64,000 nt of DNA from an uncultured Faecalibacterium sp. (GTDB lineage Bacteria; Bacillota; Clostridia; Oscillospirales; Ruminococcaceae): contig CAKSZF010000003.1 of NCBI GenBank assembly GCA_934525405.1, positions 41,014 to 105,013 of the forward strand, in the 5' to 3' direction. Under the pieces are notes generated by a model. That model worked only from the letters and a program-made list of their open reading frames with translations. It made no database searches and had not been told where the DNA came from. The translations under genes were made by a program, and so were the position numbers. Positions 41,958-51,138 of this stretch are shown in pieces (position 1 is the stretch's first letter; the number at the start of each line of letters is the position of its first letter).

Positions 41958-42034
41958 TTTTCTGTTTTCTATTTTTGTCTTTTTACCCATGGCTGATTTG
42001 AAATTTTCTCCACCCTCAAATGGAGGGCGGTTTG

Positions 42035-42063
42035 TTGTTTCTCTGTCCCGGTTATGGTATACT
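42035..42063 (+). promoter_or_regulatory. Promoter of the aromatic cluster
   Basis: TTGTTT (42035-42040), 17-bp spacer, extended -10 TGGTATACT (box 42058-42063). It starts the pheA-aroB-aroC-aroEK-aroQ run. No T-box, attenuator or TRAP-like site is obvious. Confidence 0.65.
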
Positions 42064-42108
42064 TACTAGGTATCCCCGCAAAAACCGACCAAAAAGGATG
42101 TGACCCCC

Positions 42109-43179
42109 ATGGACGCACTGGAACAAGCCCGTGCCGAGATCGACACGGTGGATGCGCAGCTGGCTGCGCTGTTCGAGCGCCGGATGGCTGCCGTTTTGCA
42201 GGTGGCCGAATATAAGCGGGCGCACGGCCTGCCCATCTACGATGCCGCCCGGGAGGCCGCCGTGCTGGAAAAGGCCGCAGCCCGCATTCAGCAGCCCGCG
42301 CTGCGCCCTTACTATAAAGACCATGTCCAGCACATGATGGACATCGCCAAGCAGTACGAAGCCGCTGCACTGGGGCGCAACCGCGCCGCCTATCAGGGGG
42401 TGGAGGGGGCGTTTGCCCACATCGCCCTCAAGGCGCTGTTCCCCCACGCCGAAGCCGTGAGTTATTCCACGTGGGACGAGGTTTTCGAGGCGGTGGCCTC
42501 CGGCGAAGCCGCCCACGGCGTAGTGCCCTTTGAAAACAGCCACGCCGGGGATGTTTCCGCCGTGCTGGACCTGTGCTATAACCACCCGGAGCTGTGGGTG
42601 GTGGACGTGTACGACCTGCCCATCTCCCAGAACCTTCTGGTGCTGCCGGGCACCCAGCTTTCCCAGCTGCGCACGGTGTACAGCCACCAGCAGGCCATTG
42701 CCCAGAGCGAGACCTTTTTAAAGCAGTTCCGCCTGCCCGCCACCGCCATGGCAAACACCGCCATGGCTGCAAAGTTCGTGGCAGAAAGCAAAGACCCGAC
42801 AAAGGCCGCTATTGCCAGCGCCGAGACTGCCGCCCTGTACGGACTGGAAATTCTAGTGCCCAACATCAACACCGACGGCGACAACACCACCCGGTTCATC
42901 GTGCTCAGCCGCGAAAAGCCCACGGCGGGCAACCGGTTCTCGCTGCTGTTCACGGTGGACAACAAGCCCGGCAAGCTGGCGGAGGTGATTCAGGTCATCG
43001 GCGCCAGCGGCTTCAATATGGAGTCCATCAAGAGCCGCCCCATGCCGCACGTCCCCTTTGAATATTATTTTTATGTAGAGCTGGTGGGCGATGCCGCTGC
43101 CGGCGAGACCGCCGCGCTGCTGCGCGAGCTTGACCGCACCTGCCGGACGGTGCGGCTGTTAGGAGTGTATACAAAATGA
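42109..43179 (+). CDS. pheA: Bifunctional chorismate mutase/prephenate dehydratase
   Basis: 356 residues from ATG 42109. Chorismate mutase of AroQ type at residues 1-85 (LEQARAEIDTVDAQLAALFE), prephenate dehydratase from about 95 to 270 (GVEGAFAHIALKALFP, VVPFENSHAGDV), and ACT domain with the ESIKSRP motif for phenylalanine sensing near 305. It turns chorismate into phenylpyruvate. First in the cluster; overlaps aroB by 4 nt. Confidence 0.95.
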   Translation: MDALEQARAEIDTVDAQLAALFERRMAAVLQVAEYKRAHGLPIYDAAREAAVLEKAAARIQQPALRPYYKDHVQHMMDIAKQYEAAALGRNRAAYQGVEGAFAHIALKALFPHAEAVSYSTWDEVFEAVASGEAAHGVVPFENSHAGDVSAVLDLCYNHPELWVVDVYDLPISQNLLVLPGTQLSQLRTVYSHQQAIAQSETFLKQFRLPATAMANTAMAAKFVAESKDPTKAAIASAETAALYGLEILVPNINTDGDNTTRFIVLSREKPTAGNRFSLLFTVDNKPGKLAEVIQVIGASGFNMESIKSRPMPHVPFEYYFYVELVGDAAAGETAALLRELDRTCRTVRLLGVYTK

Positions 43180-44219
43180 GTGATTTTATCGGAACCAAGC
43201 TGACCATGAATCTGGGCGAGCGCAGCTACGACATCATCGTCAAGCGCGGCTCGCTGGAAAACCTGTATCAGTTCGCCCGGCTGGACCGCCGGGTGGCGGT
43301 GGTCACCGACAGCGGTGTGCCCGCACAGTACGCCCAGATGGTAGCCGACCAGTGCAAGGATGCCACCATCATCACCGTGCCGCAGGGCGAGGCCAGCAAG
43401 AGCTTTAAAATTCTGGAGACCGTGCTGCGGCAGATGCTGGACTTCGGCATGGGCCGGGGCGACCTTGTGGTGGCCGTAGGCGGTGGCGTAGTGGGCGACC
43501 TTGCCGGGTTTGCCGCTTCCATCTATATGCGCGGCATCGACTTTATCAACTGCCCCACCACCACCCTTTCCATGATCGATTCCTCCATCGGCGGCAAGAC
43601 CGCCGTGGATCTGGGCGACACCAAAAACATCGTGGGTGCCTTCTGGCAGCCCAAGCTGGTCATCGTGGACCCGGACACCCTGTCCACCCTGCCACGCCGC
43701 CACTTCATCAACGGTCTGGCCGAGGCGGTCAAGGCCGGTCTGCTGGCTGACCCGGAGCTGTTCTCCATCTTTGAAAAAGAGGACGTGGACGACCGCATCG
43801 GCGAGATCATCTGCCGCAGCCTGCGCTTTAAAAAGAGCATCGTGGAGCAGGACGAGACCGAGCAGGGGATGCGCAAAGCGCTGAACTTCGGCCACACCAT
43901 CGGCCACGGCATCGAGGCCGTGAAGGGCATCAAGGGACGCCGCACCACCGGCCTGTTCCACGGCGAGTGCGTGGCGCTGGGGATGCTGCCCATGATTGAA
44001 TCCAAGGCACTGCAAAAGCGGGTGCGCGGCGTGTACCGCCGCTTGGGCCTGCCCACCCGCACCGCCTACGATAAGGAAAAGGTGCTGGCCGAGATGCTGC
44101 ACGACAAAAAAGCGCAGGACGGGCAGATCACCATCATCAAGGTGCCCGGCCTTGGCTGCTGGCGCGCCGAGACCATCCCTGTGGAGGGGCTGCGCCCGCT
44201 GCTGGGCATGGAGGACTGA
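43176..44219 (+). CDS. aroB: 3-dehydroquinate synthase
   Basis: 347 residues. ATG overlaps the pheA stop. NAD-binding VVAVGGGVVGDLAGFAASIY, then NCPTTTLSMIDSSIGGKTAV and the zinc ligands in EAVKAGLLAD and FGHTIGHGIEAVKG (two His), plus FHGECVALGM (third His). Second step of the shikimate route, making 3-dehydroquinate from DAHP. Length normal. Confidence 0.97.
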   Translation: MSDFIGTKLTMNLGERSYDIIVKRGSLENLYQFARLDRRVAVVTDSGVPAQYAQMVADQCKDATIITVPQGEASKSFKILETVLRQMLDFGMGRGDLVVAVGGGVVGDLAGFAASIYMRGIDFINCPTTTLSMIDSSIGGKTAVDLGDTKNIVGAFWQPKLVIVDPDTLSTLPRRHFINGLAEAVKAGLLADPELFSIFEKEDVDDRIGEIICRSLRFKKSIVEQDETEQGMRKALNFGHTIGHGIEAVKGIKGRRTTGLFHGECVALGMLPMIESKALQKRVRGVYRRLGLPTRTAYDKEKVLAEMLHDKKAQDGQITIIKVPGLGCWRAETIPVEGLRPLLGMED

Positions 44220-44222
44220 CCC

Positions 44223-45365
44223 ATGAAAAATACCTTTGGCAGCGACCTTTCGCTGACCATCTTCGGCGAGAGCCACGGCCGCGCCGTGGGCGCAGTGCTG
44301 GACGGCATGGCCGCCGGTGTGCCGGTGGACGAGAGCTTTCTCGCCGCCTGCATGGATAAGCGCCGCGCCCGGGGCGACGGCCTTTCCACCCCCCGGGTTG
44401 AGGCAGACGCGGTGCAGCTGCTGTCCGGTGTGGTGAACGGCCACACCACCGGCACCGCCATTGCCCTGATGATCGAAAACCAGAACACCCGCAGCGGCGA
44501 CTACGCCAAGACCGCCGACCTTCTGCGCCCCGGCCACGCGGACTTTACCGCCTACGCCAAGTACCACGGCTTTCAGGACGCCCGGGGCGGCGGGCACTTT
44601 TCCGGCCGGGTGACCGCTGCTTTGGTGGCAGGCGGCAGCATCGTGCTTGCCGCATTGCAGCGGGCGGGCATTGATATCACCACCCACATCGCCCGGTGCG
44701 CTGGTCTTGCAGATACCCCCTTTGCGCTGGACGACCCCGCCGCCCTTGCGGCACAGGTGGAGACGCTTGCCAGTAAGACCGAGGGCTTTGCGGTGCTGGA
44801 CGCCGCCGTGGAAGAGCCCATGAAAGCCGCCATCCGCGCCGCCGGTGCCGAGGGCGACAGCGTGGGCGGCGTGCTGGAAACTGCCATCCTCGGTCTGCCC
44901 GCCGGCATCGGCGAGCCCTACTTTGACAGCGTGGAGAGCGAGATCGCCCATCTGGCCTTTTCCATCCCGGCGGTCAAGGGCATCGAGTTCGGCACCGGCT
45001 TCGGCTTTGCCGGGCTGCGCGGCTCGGAGGCAAACGACGCCTTCCGCATGACGGCAGAGGGCGCGGTGGTCACCGCCACCAACCACAACGCCGGTATCAA
45101 CGGCGGCATCGCCAACGGTATGCCGGTGGTGTTCCGCACCGCTGTTAAGCCCACCCCCAGCATCTACAAGCAGCAGGATACGGTGGACTATATCGCCAAA
45201 AAGGACGCACAGCTGTCCATTCAGGGGCGGCACGACCCCTGCATCGTGCCCCGGGCCGCCATTGTGCAGACCTGCGCCGCCGCCCTTGCGGTGGGCGACC
45301 TGCTCACCGCCCGGTACGGTGCCCGGTGGATGACCGACCCCACCGGCTACCGGAAGGAGGACTGA
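44223..45365 (+). CDS. aroC: Chorismate synthase
   Basis: 380 residues. Starts 3 nt after aroB. FGESHGRAVGAVLDGMAAG (family signature 1), RPGHADFTAYAKYHGFQDAR-like core, RGGGHFSGRVTAALVAGG, GIEFGTGFGFAGLRGSE, and the last ATNHNAGINGGIANG signature. Requires reduced FMN to turn EPSP into chorismate. Length normal. Confidence 0.97.
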   Translation: MKNTFGSDLSLTIFGESHGRAVGAVLDGMAAGVPVDESFLAACMDKRRARGDGLSTPRVEADAVQLLSGVVNGHTTGTAIALMIENQNTRSGDYAKTADLLRPGHADFTAYAKYHGFQDARGGGHFSGRVTAALVAGGSIVLAALQRAGIDITTHIARCAGLADTPFALDDPAALAAQVETLASKTEGFAVLDAAVEEPMKAAIRAAGAEGDSVGGVLETAILGLPAGIGEPYFDSVESEIAHLAFSIPAVKGIEFGTGFGFAGLRGSEANDAFRMTAEGAVVTATNHNAGINGGIANGMPVVFRTAVKPTPSIYKQQDTVDYIAKKDAQLSIQGRHDPCIVPRAAIVQTCAAALAVGDLLTARYGARWMTDPTGYRKED

Positions 45366-45366
45366 G

Positions 45367-46629
45367 ATGGAATACGGACTGATCGGCGGCAAGCTGGGAC
45401 ACTCCTACTCCAAGACCATCCATGAGCTGCTCTGCGGGTATAGCTACGAGCTGTGCCCCCTGCCCACCGAGGCAGACGCCCGCGCCTTTTTGCAGCGGCG
45501 GCAGTTCAAGGCCATCAATGTGACCATTCCCTATAAAAAGCTGGTGATGGAGTACTGCTCCTTCATCGACCCCCGCGCCCGCGCCATCGGCGCGGTGAAC
45601 ACGGTGGTGAATAAAAACGGCCTGCTCTACGGCTACAACACCGATTATCTGGGCTTTGCCCACCTGTGCGAAGCCCACGGCGTGGAGCTTGCGGGCAAGA
45701 CCGTGCTCATTTTAGGCACCGGCGGCACCCACAACACCACCCGCGCGGTGGCACTGGACAAGGGCGCAGCCAAGGTGCTGACGGTCAGCCGCACCCCCGA
45801 CCCGGAAAAGGGCGAACTGAGCTACGCCGAAGCCGTGCGCAGCGGCGCACAGGTGGTGTTCAACACCACCCCCGCCGGGATGTACCCCAACGTGGGCGTG
45901 TGCAGTCTGGACGTCGCCGCCATGCCCGGGCTGGAAGCCGTGGTGGACGTGGTCTATAACCCCAACAAGACCGAACTCATTCTCCGCGCCGAGGACGCCG
46001 GTGTGCCGGTAGCCGTAGGCGGGCTGGAGATGCTGGTGGCACAGGCGGTGTACGCCGCCGAATACTTCCTTGGCCGCAAGTTCGAGGACGCCCCGGGCGA
46101 GGTGCGGCGCATTACCGCTGCGCTGCGCCGCGAGACGCTGAACATCGCCCTTGTGGGAATGCCCTCCTGCGGCAAATCCACCCTTGGCCGTCTGCTGGCA
46201 AAGCAGCTGGGCAGACCGCTTGTGGATCTGGACGAGGAGATCGTCAAGGCAGACGGGCGCAGCATCCCGGATATCTTTGCCGCCGAGGGCGAAGCGGGTT
46301 TCCGCGCAAAGGAAGCCGCGCAGATCGCCCGTTTCGGCAAGGAAAAGGGGCTTGTACTCTCCTGCGGCGGCGGCGCGGTGAAGCGGACAGAGAATGTCCG
46401 CGCCCTGCGCCAGAACGGCGTGGTGCTGTTCATCGACCGGCCGGTGGAAGCGCTGGCTGTGGGCGGCAACCGTCCGCTTTCTTCCAGCGCCGAGGCGCTG
46501 CGCACCATGGAAGCCCAGCGCCGCCCGCTGTACCTTGCCGCCGCAGATGCGGTGGTCCCCAACACCGGCACGCTGGCCGAGACGCTGGCGGCTGCACAGG
46601 AGGCACTGGATGAAATTTTTGATTCTTAA
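45367..46629 (+). CDS. aroE-aroK: Fused shikimate dehydrogenase and shikimate kinase
   Basis: 420 residues. Residues 1-255: shikimate dehydrogenase with GLIGGKLGHSYSKTIHELL, catalytic Lys in INVTIPYKKL, AIGAVNTVV, YGYNTDYLGF (Asp) and NADP site LILGTGGTHNTT. From about 258: shikimate kinase with P-loop GMPSCGKSTLGRLL, LVDLDEEIVKADGRSIPDIF and SCGGGAV. The two activities are consecutive-but-one around EPSP formation (aroE then aroK). The fusion is known in some Firmicutes. It overlaps aroQ by 20 nt. Confidence 0.94.
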   Translation: MEYGLIGGKLGHSYSKTIHELLCGYSYELCPLPTEADARAFLQRRQFKAINVTIPYKKLVMEYCSFIDPRARAIGAVNTVVNKNGLLYGYNTDYLGFAHLCEAHGVELAGKTVLILGTGGTHNTTRAVALDKGAAKVLTVSRTPDPEKGELSYAEAVRSGAQVVFNTTPAGMYPNVGVCSLDVAAMPGLEAVVDVVYNPNKTELILRAEDAGVPVAVGGLEMLVAQAVYAAEYFLGRKFEDAPGEVRRITAALRRETLNIALVGMPSCGKSTLGRLLAKQLGRPLVDLDEEIVKADGRSIPDIFAAEGEAGFRAKEAAQIARFGKEKGLVLSCGGGAVKRTENVRALRQNGVVLFIDRPVEALAVGGNRPLSSSAEALRTMEAQRRPLYLAAADAVVPNTGTLAETLAAAQEALDEIFDS

Positions 46630-47074
46630 CGGGCCAAACATCAATCTGGCGCGCTGGTCTGAGCCCGGCGTGCCGGGCGAAGTGGACTACACCGGCCTGA
46701 TGGACTATGTGCAGGCGGGCTGCGACCAGCTTGGCATTGAAACGGATATCTGCCAGTCCAACCACGAGGGCGACCTCATCGACGAGATCCAGTCTGCCCC
46801 CGGGCGGGTAGACGGCATTGTGCTGAACCCCGGCGGCTACGCCCATTACAGCGTGGCCATTCTGGACGCGCTGCGGCTGTGCAGCGTGCCCGCCGTAGAG
46901 GTGATGCTGGACGCCCCGGACGAGCGCGAGCCCTTCCGCAAAACGGACGTGGTGTCCTTTGGCTGTCAGGGACATTTTATCGGCGAAGGCCCGCAGGGCT
47001 ACCTGCACGCCTGCATCTGGCTGGCGCAGCTGCTGCGCACCGACGGCTCCTCTAAGGCGCATATCGTGATGTAA
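46610..47074 (+). CDS. aroQ: 3-dehydroquinate dehydratase, type II
   Basis: 154 residues. FLILNGPNINLARWSEPGVP has the type II start; QSNHEGDLIDEIQ and NPGGYAHYSVAILDALR follow, and EREPFRKTDVVSFGCQGHFI has the substrate-binding His/Arg. The loop that usually reads EPEVYG has EPGVPGEVDY here, so the catalytic Tyr is offset. Third step, making 3-dehydroshikimate. The start lies inside the end of aroE-aroK. Confidence 0.88.
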   Translation: MKFLILNGPNINLARWSEPGVPGEVDYTGLMDYVQAGCDQLGIETDICQSNHEGDLIDEIQSAPGRVDGIVLNPGGYAHYSVAILDALRLCSVPAVEVMLDAPDEREPFRKTDVVSFGCQGHFIGEGPQGYLHACIWLAQLLRTDGSSKAHIVM

Positions 47075-47079
47075 AACGG

Positions 47080-47460
47080 GCTCGCCCTCTCCGTCATCGC
47101 TGCGCGATGCCACCTCTCCCAAAGGGAGAGGCAAGAGCACTGCCGGAAGCTTTCTTATTGCTCCTAATGCTTTAGCAACGAAGCCAACGGCGTGCGCCCT
47201 CTCAGTCACCTGTGGTGACAGCTCTCCCAAAGGGAGAGCCAAGAGCACTGCCGGGAACTTTCTCATTGCTCCTAATGCTTTAGCAACGAAGCCAACGGCG
47301 TGCGCCCTCTCAGTCACCTGCGGTGACAGCTCTCCCAAAGGGAGAGCCAAGAGCACTGCCGGAAACTTTCTCATTGCTCCTAATGCTTTAGCAACGAGTC
47401 TTAGACCTTGGCTCTCCCTTTGGGAGAGCTGGCGCGGGAGCGCCTGAGAGGGCGTGCCCG
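47080..47460. repeat. Tandem palindromic repeats, copy D
   Basis: A 407-base gene-free stretch with at least three near-identical units of about 115 bp: CCCTCTCAGTCACCTG-GTGACAGCTCTCCCAAAGGGAGAG, GCACTGCCGG, CTCATTGCTCC and TAATGCTTTAGCAACG. They are framed by outer arms CGCCCTCTCC and GAGAGGGCG. Pieces of this unit recur at 34449-34737. Confidence 0.9.
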
Positions 47461-47481
47461 TTACCGCAAAGGAAGTCGTTC

Positions 47482-47853
47482 ATGAAACACGCCACAGTCA
47501 ACAAAAATTATAAAATGCTTGGCACTGCACGCGCTCTGCGCCGCACATCTACTGCGCAGGAGCGAAAGCTTTGGTATCTGTTTCTGCGCGATTATCCTGT
47601 AAAAATCTACAAGCAGCGGATCATTGAATCCTTTGTCGTTGACTTTTACTGTGCACAGGCACGGCTTGTGATCGAGCTGGACGGTTCCCAACACTATACT
47701 GAGCAGGGCAAGGCTTACGATGCAGAACGAAGTGCGATTCTCGAACAGTATGGGCTGTTGGTTCTCCGTTTTGCGAACAACGATGTGGACAACCATTTTA
47801 ATGCCGTCTGTACACAGATAGACAATACCATTCAAAGCAGACTTCAATCTTAA
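47482..47853 (+). CDS. DUF559 (Vsr/restriction-fold) protein
   Basis: 123 residues. RALRRTSTAQERKLWYLFLR, then RIIESFVVDFYCAQARLVIE and LDGSQHYTEQGKAYDAERSA: the DUF559 nuclease-like core with Asp of VVDFYC, Glu of VIELDGSQH and a later conserved ERSAIL. These proteins carry the PD-(D/E)XK fold. It sits between repeats and aroF inside the aromatic cluster, and could have been inserted there with the repeats. Role unknown. Confidence 0.83.
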   Translation: MKHATVNKNYKMLGTARALRRTSTAQERKLWYLFLRDYPVKIYKQRIIESFVVDFYCAQARLVIELDGSQHYTEQGKAYDAERSAILEQYGLLVLRFANNDVDNHFNAVCTQIDNTIQSRLQS

Positions 47854-47876
47854 AAACAGGAAAGGAACGACCTCCC

Positions 47877-48893
47877 ATGATCATCTCCACCAAAAAAGGC
47901 ACTCCCAAAGAGGAGCTGGAAAAGATCGTTGACAAATTTGAAAAGCAGGGTCTGGACGTGACCCTGATCACCGGCAAGGACTACAACGTGTTCGGTCTGG
48001 TGGGCGACACCACCAAGATCGACGAGCGGGACGTGCTGGCAAACCCGTGGATCGACAACGTTACCCGCGTGTCTGCGCCCTATAAGCGCGCAAACCGCCT
48101 GTTCCACCCCGCAGACTCGGTCATCGACTGCGGCGGCGTGAAGATCGGCAGCAAGGAAAAGATCGCCGTCATGGCGGGCCCGTGCAGCATCGAGAATGCC
48201 GAGCAGGCTCTGCGCATTGCGCAGGGGGTCAAGGCGGGCGGCGCAGCGCTGTTCCGCGGCGGTGCCTACAAGCCCCGCACCTCTCCCTACGCCTTTCAGG
48301 GTCTGGAGACCGAGGGCATCTTAGACATGGTAAAGGCACGTGAAGCCACCGGCCTGCCCATCGTCTCCGAGCTGATGAGCGAGGACCGCATCCCGGAGTT
48401 TGAGGAGTATGTGGACGTGGTGCAGATCGGCGCACGCAATATGCAGAACTTCCAGCTGCTCAAGGCCGTGGGCAAGATGCACAAGCCCGTGCTGCTCAAG
48501 CGCGGCCTGTGCAACACCATCGAGGAGTGGATCATGAGCGCCGAGTACATCATGGCCGGCGGCAACGAGCAGGTCATCTTCTGCGAGCGCGGCATCCGCA
48601 CCTTTGAAAAGTACACCCGCAACACGCTGGATCTTTCCGCAGTGCCCATCATCCACGAAAAGACCCATCTGCCCATCGTGGTAGACCCCAGCCACGCCAC
48701 CGGCAAGGCCAATCTGGTAGAGCCGATGATGATCGCCGCCGTGGCTGCCGGTGCGGACGGTCTGGAGGTAGAGGTGCACTACGACCCCCAGCACGCATGG
48801 AGCGACGGCGCACAGTGCCTGACCCCGGACGCCTTTGCACAGGCCATGGCAAAGTGCCGTCAGGTGGCTTGGGCCATCGGCCGGGAGATGTAA
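47877..48893 (+). CDS. aroF: 3-deoxy-7-phosphoheptulonate synthase
   Basis: 338 residues. The N-terminal 70 residues are a ferredoxin-like regulatory domain (VDKFEKQGLDVTLITGKD). The catalytic barrel has VMAGPCSIENAEQALRIA, GGAALFRGGAYKPRTSPYAF, VQIGARNMQNFQLLKAVGKM and PIVVDPSHATGKANLVEPM. This is the type I-beta (AroA-beta) form that makes DAHP, the entry step of the pathway. RBS AAAGGAACG precedes it. Confidence 0.95.
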   Translation: MIISTKKGTPKEELEKIVDKFEKQGLDVTLITGKDYNVFGLVGDTTKIDERDVLANPWIDNVTRVSAPYKRANRLFHPADSVIDCGGVKIGSKEKIAVMAGPCSIENAEQALRIAQGVKAGGAALFRGGAYKPRTSPYAFQGLETEGILDMVKAREATGLPIVSELMSEDRIPEFEEYVDVVQIGARNMQNFQLLKAVGKMHKPVLLKRGLCNTIEEWIMSAEYIMAGGNEQVIFCERGIRTFEKYTRNTLDLSAVPIIHEKTHLPIVVDPSHATGKANLVEPMMIAAVAAGADGLEVEVHYDPQHAWSDGAQCLTPDAFAQAMAKCRQVAWAIGREM

Positions 48894-48897
48894 ACCG

Positions 48898-48962
48898 TTT
48901 ACCCCCTCAGGCGCTGGCGCGCCAGCTCCCCCAAGGGGGCGCCTGAAGCGCCGCCCGGGGGA
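48898..48962. repeat. Dispersed palindromic repeat, copy E
   Basis: CCCCCTCAGGCGCTGGCGCG, then AGCTCCCCCAAGGGGGCGC and CCCGGGGG. Simplest unit of the family, between aroF and aroA. Confidence 0.75.
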
Positions 48963-48985
48963 AATTGCAAAAGGATAACACCGCT

Positions 48986-50260
48986 ATGCTAGTAACCATC
49001 AGACCTGCCCCCGGCGGCATCGGGGGTGTGATCGCCGCGCCGCCCAGCAAAAGCATGGCGCACCGCGCCGTGCTGTGCGCCGCGCTGGCCGTGGGGCGCT
49101 CTCACATCACCCATCTGGAATTCAGCAAGGACATCTCCGCCACCCTGTCCGCTGCCGCGCAGCTGTGCGCCGCCGTGGACACCGGCGCGGACGATGCCAC
49201 TGTGCAGGGGCTTGGGCATTTTCTGCCCCTGACCGCCCCGGTGGACTGCTGCGAAAGCGGCAGCACCCTGCGGTTTTTGATCCCCATCGCCAGCCTGACC
49301 GGCCAGCCGGTCACCTTTACCGGGCGCGGGCGGCTGATGGAGCGCCCACAATCCGTATACGAAACGCTGTATCGCGAGCAGCATCTACGGTTTGAGCAAT
49401 CTCCCGCCGGGCTGACCGTGGAGGGCGCACTGACCCCCGGGGACTACCGGCTGGCGGGCAACGTGTCCAGCCAATTCATCAGTGGGCTGCTGTTCGCGCT
49501 GCCGCTGCTGCCCAGGGACAGCACCCTGCACCTTATTCCCCCCGTGGAGAGCCGCAGCTACATCGATATGACCCGCGCCGTACAGGCCGCTTTTGGGGTG
49601 CACAGCCGCTGGCTGGACGAAACCACCCTGCTGCTGCCGGGCGGGCAGCAGTACCGCCCCTGCGACTACAACGTGGAGGGTGATTACAGTCAGGCCGCGT
49701 TTCCGGCGGTGCTGGGCGCGGTGTGCGGCGGGGTAACCATCACCGGCCTTGCACCGGATACTTTGCAGGGCGATGCCGCTATTCTGGACATCCTGCGCCG
49801 GTGCGGCGCGGTGTTTACCCGCGAAGGCGACAGCGTCACCTTTGCAAAAGCCCCCCTGCATGGGGTGGACATCGACCTTGCGGACTGCCCCGACCTTGGC
49901 CCCGTGCTGATGGTGCTGGGTCTGCTGTGCGAGGGCACCACCGTCATCCGCAACGCGGAGCGGCTGCGCCTGAAGGAGAGTGACCGCATCGCAGCTATGG
50001 AAGCCGAACTGCGCGCCTGCGGCGGCGTACTGGAAAGCGACGGCGGCACCATCACGGTGCACGGCTGTGCGGAGCGTCTGCACGCCCCCGCCGCGCCCCT
50101 GCACGGCCACAACGACCACCGGGTTGTCATGAGCCTTGCGGTGCTGGCTGCTGCCGCCGCACTGCCCCTGACCGTGGACGATGCCGAAGCCATCCAGAAG
50201 AGCTGGCCCGGCTTTTTTGCAGATGCAGCGCCGCTTGGCGTGGAGGTAGAAGATGCTTGA
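48986..50260 (+). CDS. aroA: 3-phosphoshikimate 1-carboxyvinyltransferase (EPSP synthase)
   Basis: 424 residues from ATG 48986. PPSKSMAHRAVLCAAL (substrate Lys/Ser), CCESGSTLRFLIPIA, YRLAGNVSSQFISGLLFALP, EGDYSQAAFP and the late RLRLKESDRIAAMEAELRA and GHNDHRVVMSLA. Adds enolpyruvate to shikimate-3-phosphate. Glyphosate-contact loop reads in the usual place. It overlaps tyrA by 8 nt. Confidence 0.96.
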   Translation: MLVTIRPAPGGIGGVIAAPPSKSMAHRAVLCAALAVGRSHITHLEFSKDISATLSAAAQLCAAVDTGADDATVQGLGHFLPLTAPVDCCESGSTLRFLIPIASLTGQPVTFTGRGRLMERPQSVYETLYREQHLRFEQSPAGLTVEGALTPGDYRLAGNVSSQFISGLLFALPLLPRDSTLHLIPPVESRSYIDMTRAVQAAFGVHSRWLDETTLLLPGGQQYRPCDYNVEGDYSQAAFPAVLGAVCGGVTITGLAPDTLQGDAAILDILRRCGAVFTREGDSVTFAKAPLHGVDIDLADCPDLGPVLMVLGLLCEGTTVIRNAERLRLKESDRIAAMEAELRACGGVLESDGGTITVHGCAERLHAPAAPLHGHNDHRVVMSLAVLAAAAALPLTVDDAEAIQKSWPGFFADAAPLGVEVEDA

Positions 50261-51116
50261 CAAAACGAAACGTTATCTCGTAGTGGGTCTGGGTCTGCTG
50301 GGCGGCAAGTACGCGCTGGAGCTGACCCGCGCAGGCTTCCATGTGGACGGCATCAACCGCAGCGAGGGACACTTGCAGTACGCGCTGGAGCACGGCTATA
50401 TCGCCGGCGGTAAGACCCACGATTTTGAGGATCTTGTCCGGCAGGCCGACCATATCATTTTTGGCCTGTACCCCACCGCACTGCTGGACTGGTTTGGTAC
50501 CTACGGCCACCTGCTCAAGCCCGGGTGCATCTTTACGGATGTTTCCGGCGTCAAGACCGGCCTTGTGGAGCCGGTGCAGGCACTGTGCCCGGCGGGGGTG
50601 GAGTTCATTGCCAGCCACCCCATGGCAGGCCGCGAGACCTCCAGCGTGGAACACGCCGCCGAGGTGAATTTTGCCCCGGCAAACTTCATCATCACCCCCA
50701 CCGAGAAGAACACCCCGGCGGGCATCCAGTGGGCAAGGGAGCTTGCCGAGGTGCTGGGCTTCAAGCATATCTGCACCCTGACCGTGCAGGAGCACGACCG
50801 GATGATCGGCTATGTCAGCCAGCTGTGCCACGCCATTGCCGTAAGCCTGATGTGCGCCAACGACAACTCCTCGCTGTGCGAGTACACCGGCGACTCCTTC
50901 CGCGACCTGACCCGCATTGCACGCATCAACGACAAAATGTGGGCAGAGCTGTTTTTGTGGAACAAGCAGAACCTGATCAGCGAGATCGACCAGTTCGATT
51001 CCGCTTTGCAGGAGATGCGCGCCGCCCTTGTAGCGGACGACCGGGACAAGCTGGAAGAAATGTTCCGCCTTTCCACCCAGCGCCGCGCCGCCTTTGACAA
51101 AAAGCTGCCGGAATAA
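50253..51116 (+). CDS. tyrA: Prephenate dehydrogenase
   Basis: 287 residues. NAD site YLVVGLGLLGGKYALELTRA, then FGLYPTALLDWF and IFTDVSGVKTGLVEPVQALC; the catalytic His is in ASHPMAGRETSSV, followed by VQEHDRMIGYVSQLCHAIAV. No C-terminal ACT domain. Makes 4-hydroxyphenylpyruvate for tyrosine. With pheA and the aro genes, it completes Phe and Tyr branches; trp genes are not in the window. Confidence 0.94.
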   Translation: MLDKTKRYLVVGLGLLGGKYALELTRAGFHVDGINRSEGHLQYALEHGYIAGGKTHDFEDLVRQADHIIFGLYPTALLDWFGTYGHLLKPGCIFTDVSGVKTGLVEPVQALCPAGVEFIASHPMAGRETSSVEHAAEVNFAPANFIITPTEKNTPAGIQWARELAEVLGFKHICTLTVQEHDRMIGYVSQLCHAIAVSLMCANDNSSLCEYTGDSFRDLTRIARINDKMWAELFLWNKQNLISEIDQFDSALQEMRAALVADDRDKLEEMFRLSTQRRAAFDKKLPE

Positions 51117-51138
51117 ACCGTGACGGAGGTATTGCCCC

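Noticed and set aside
42001-42108. T-box or attenuator before pheA
   Set aside because: No specifier hairpin, no T-box sequence and no leader peptide rich in Phe were seen; only a plain promoter is supported.
43071-45392. Long open frame on the minus strand opposite aroB and aroC
   Set aside because: It is an antisense shadow of two clear enzymes in a GC-rich region; it has no ribosome site and no family-like sequence.
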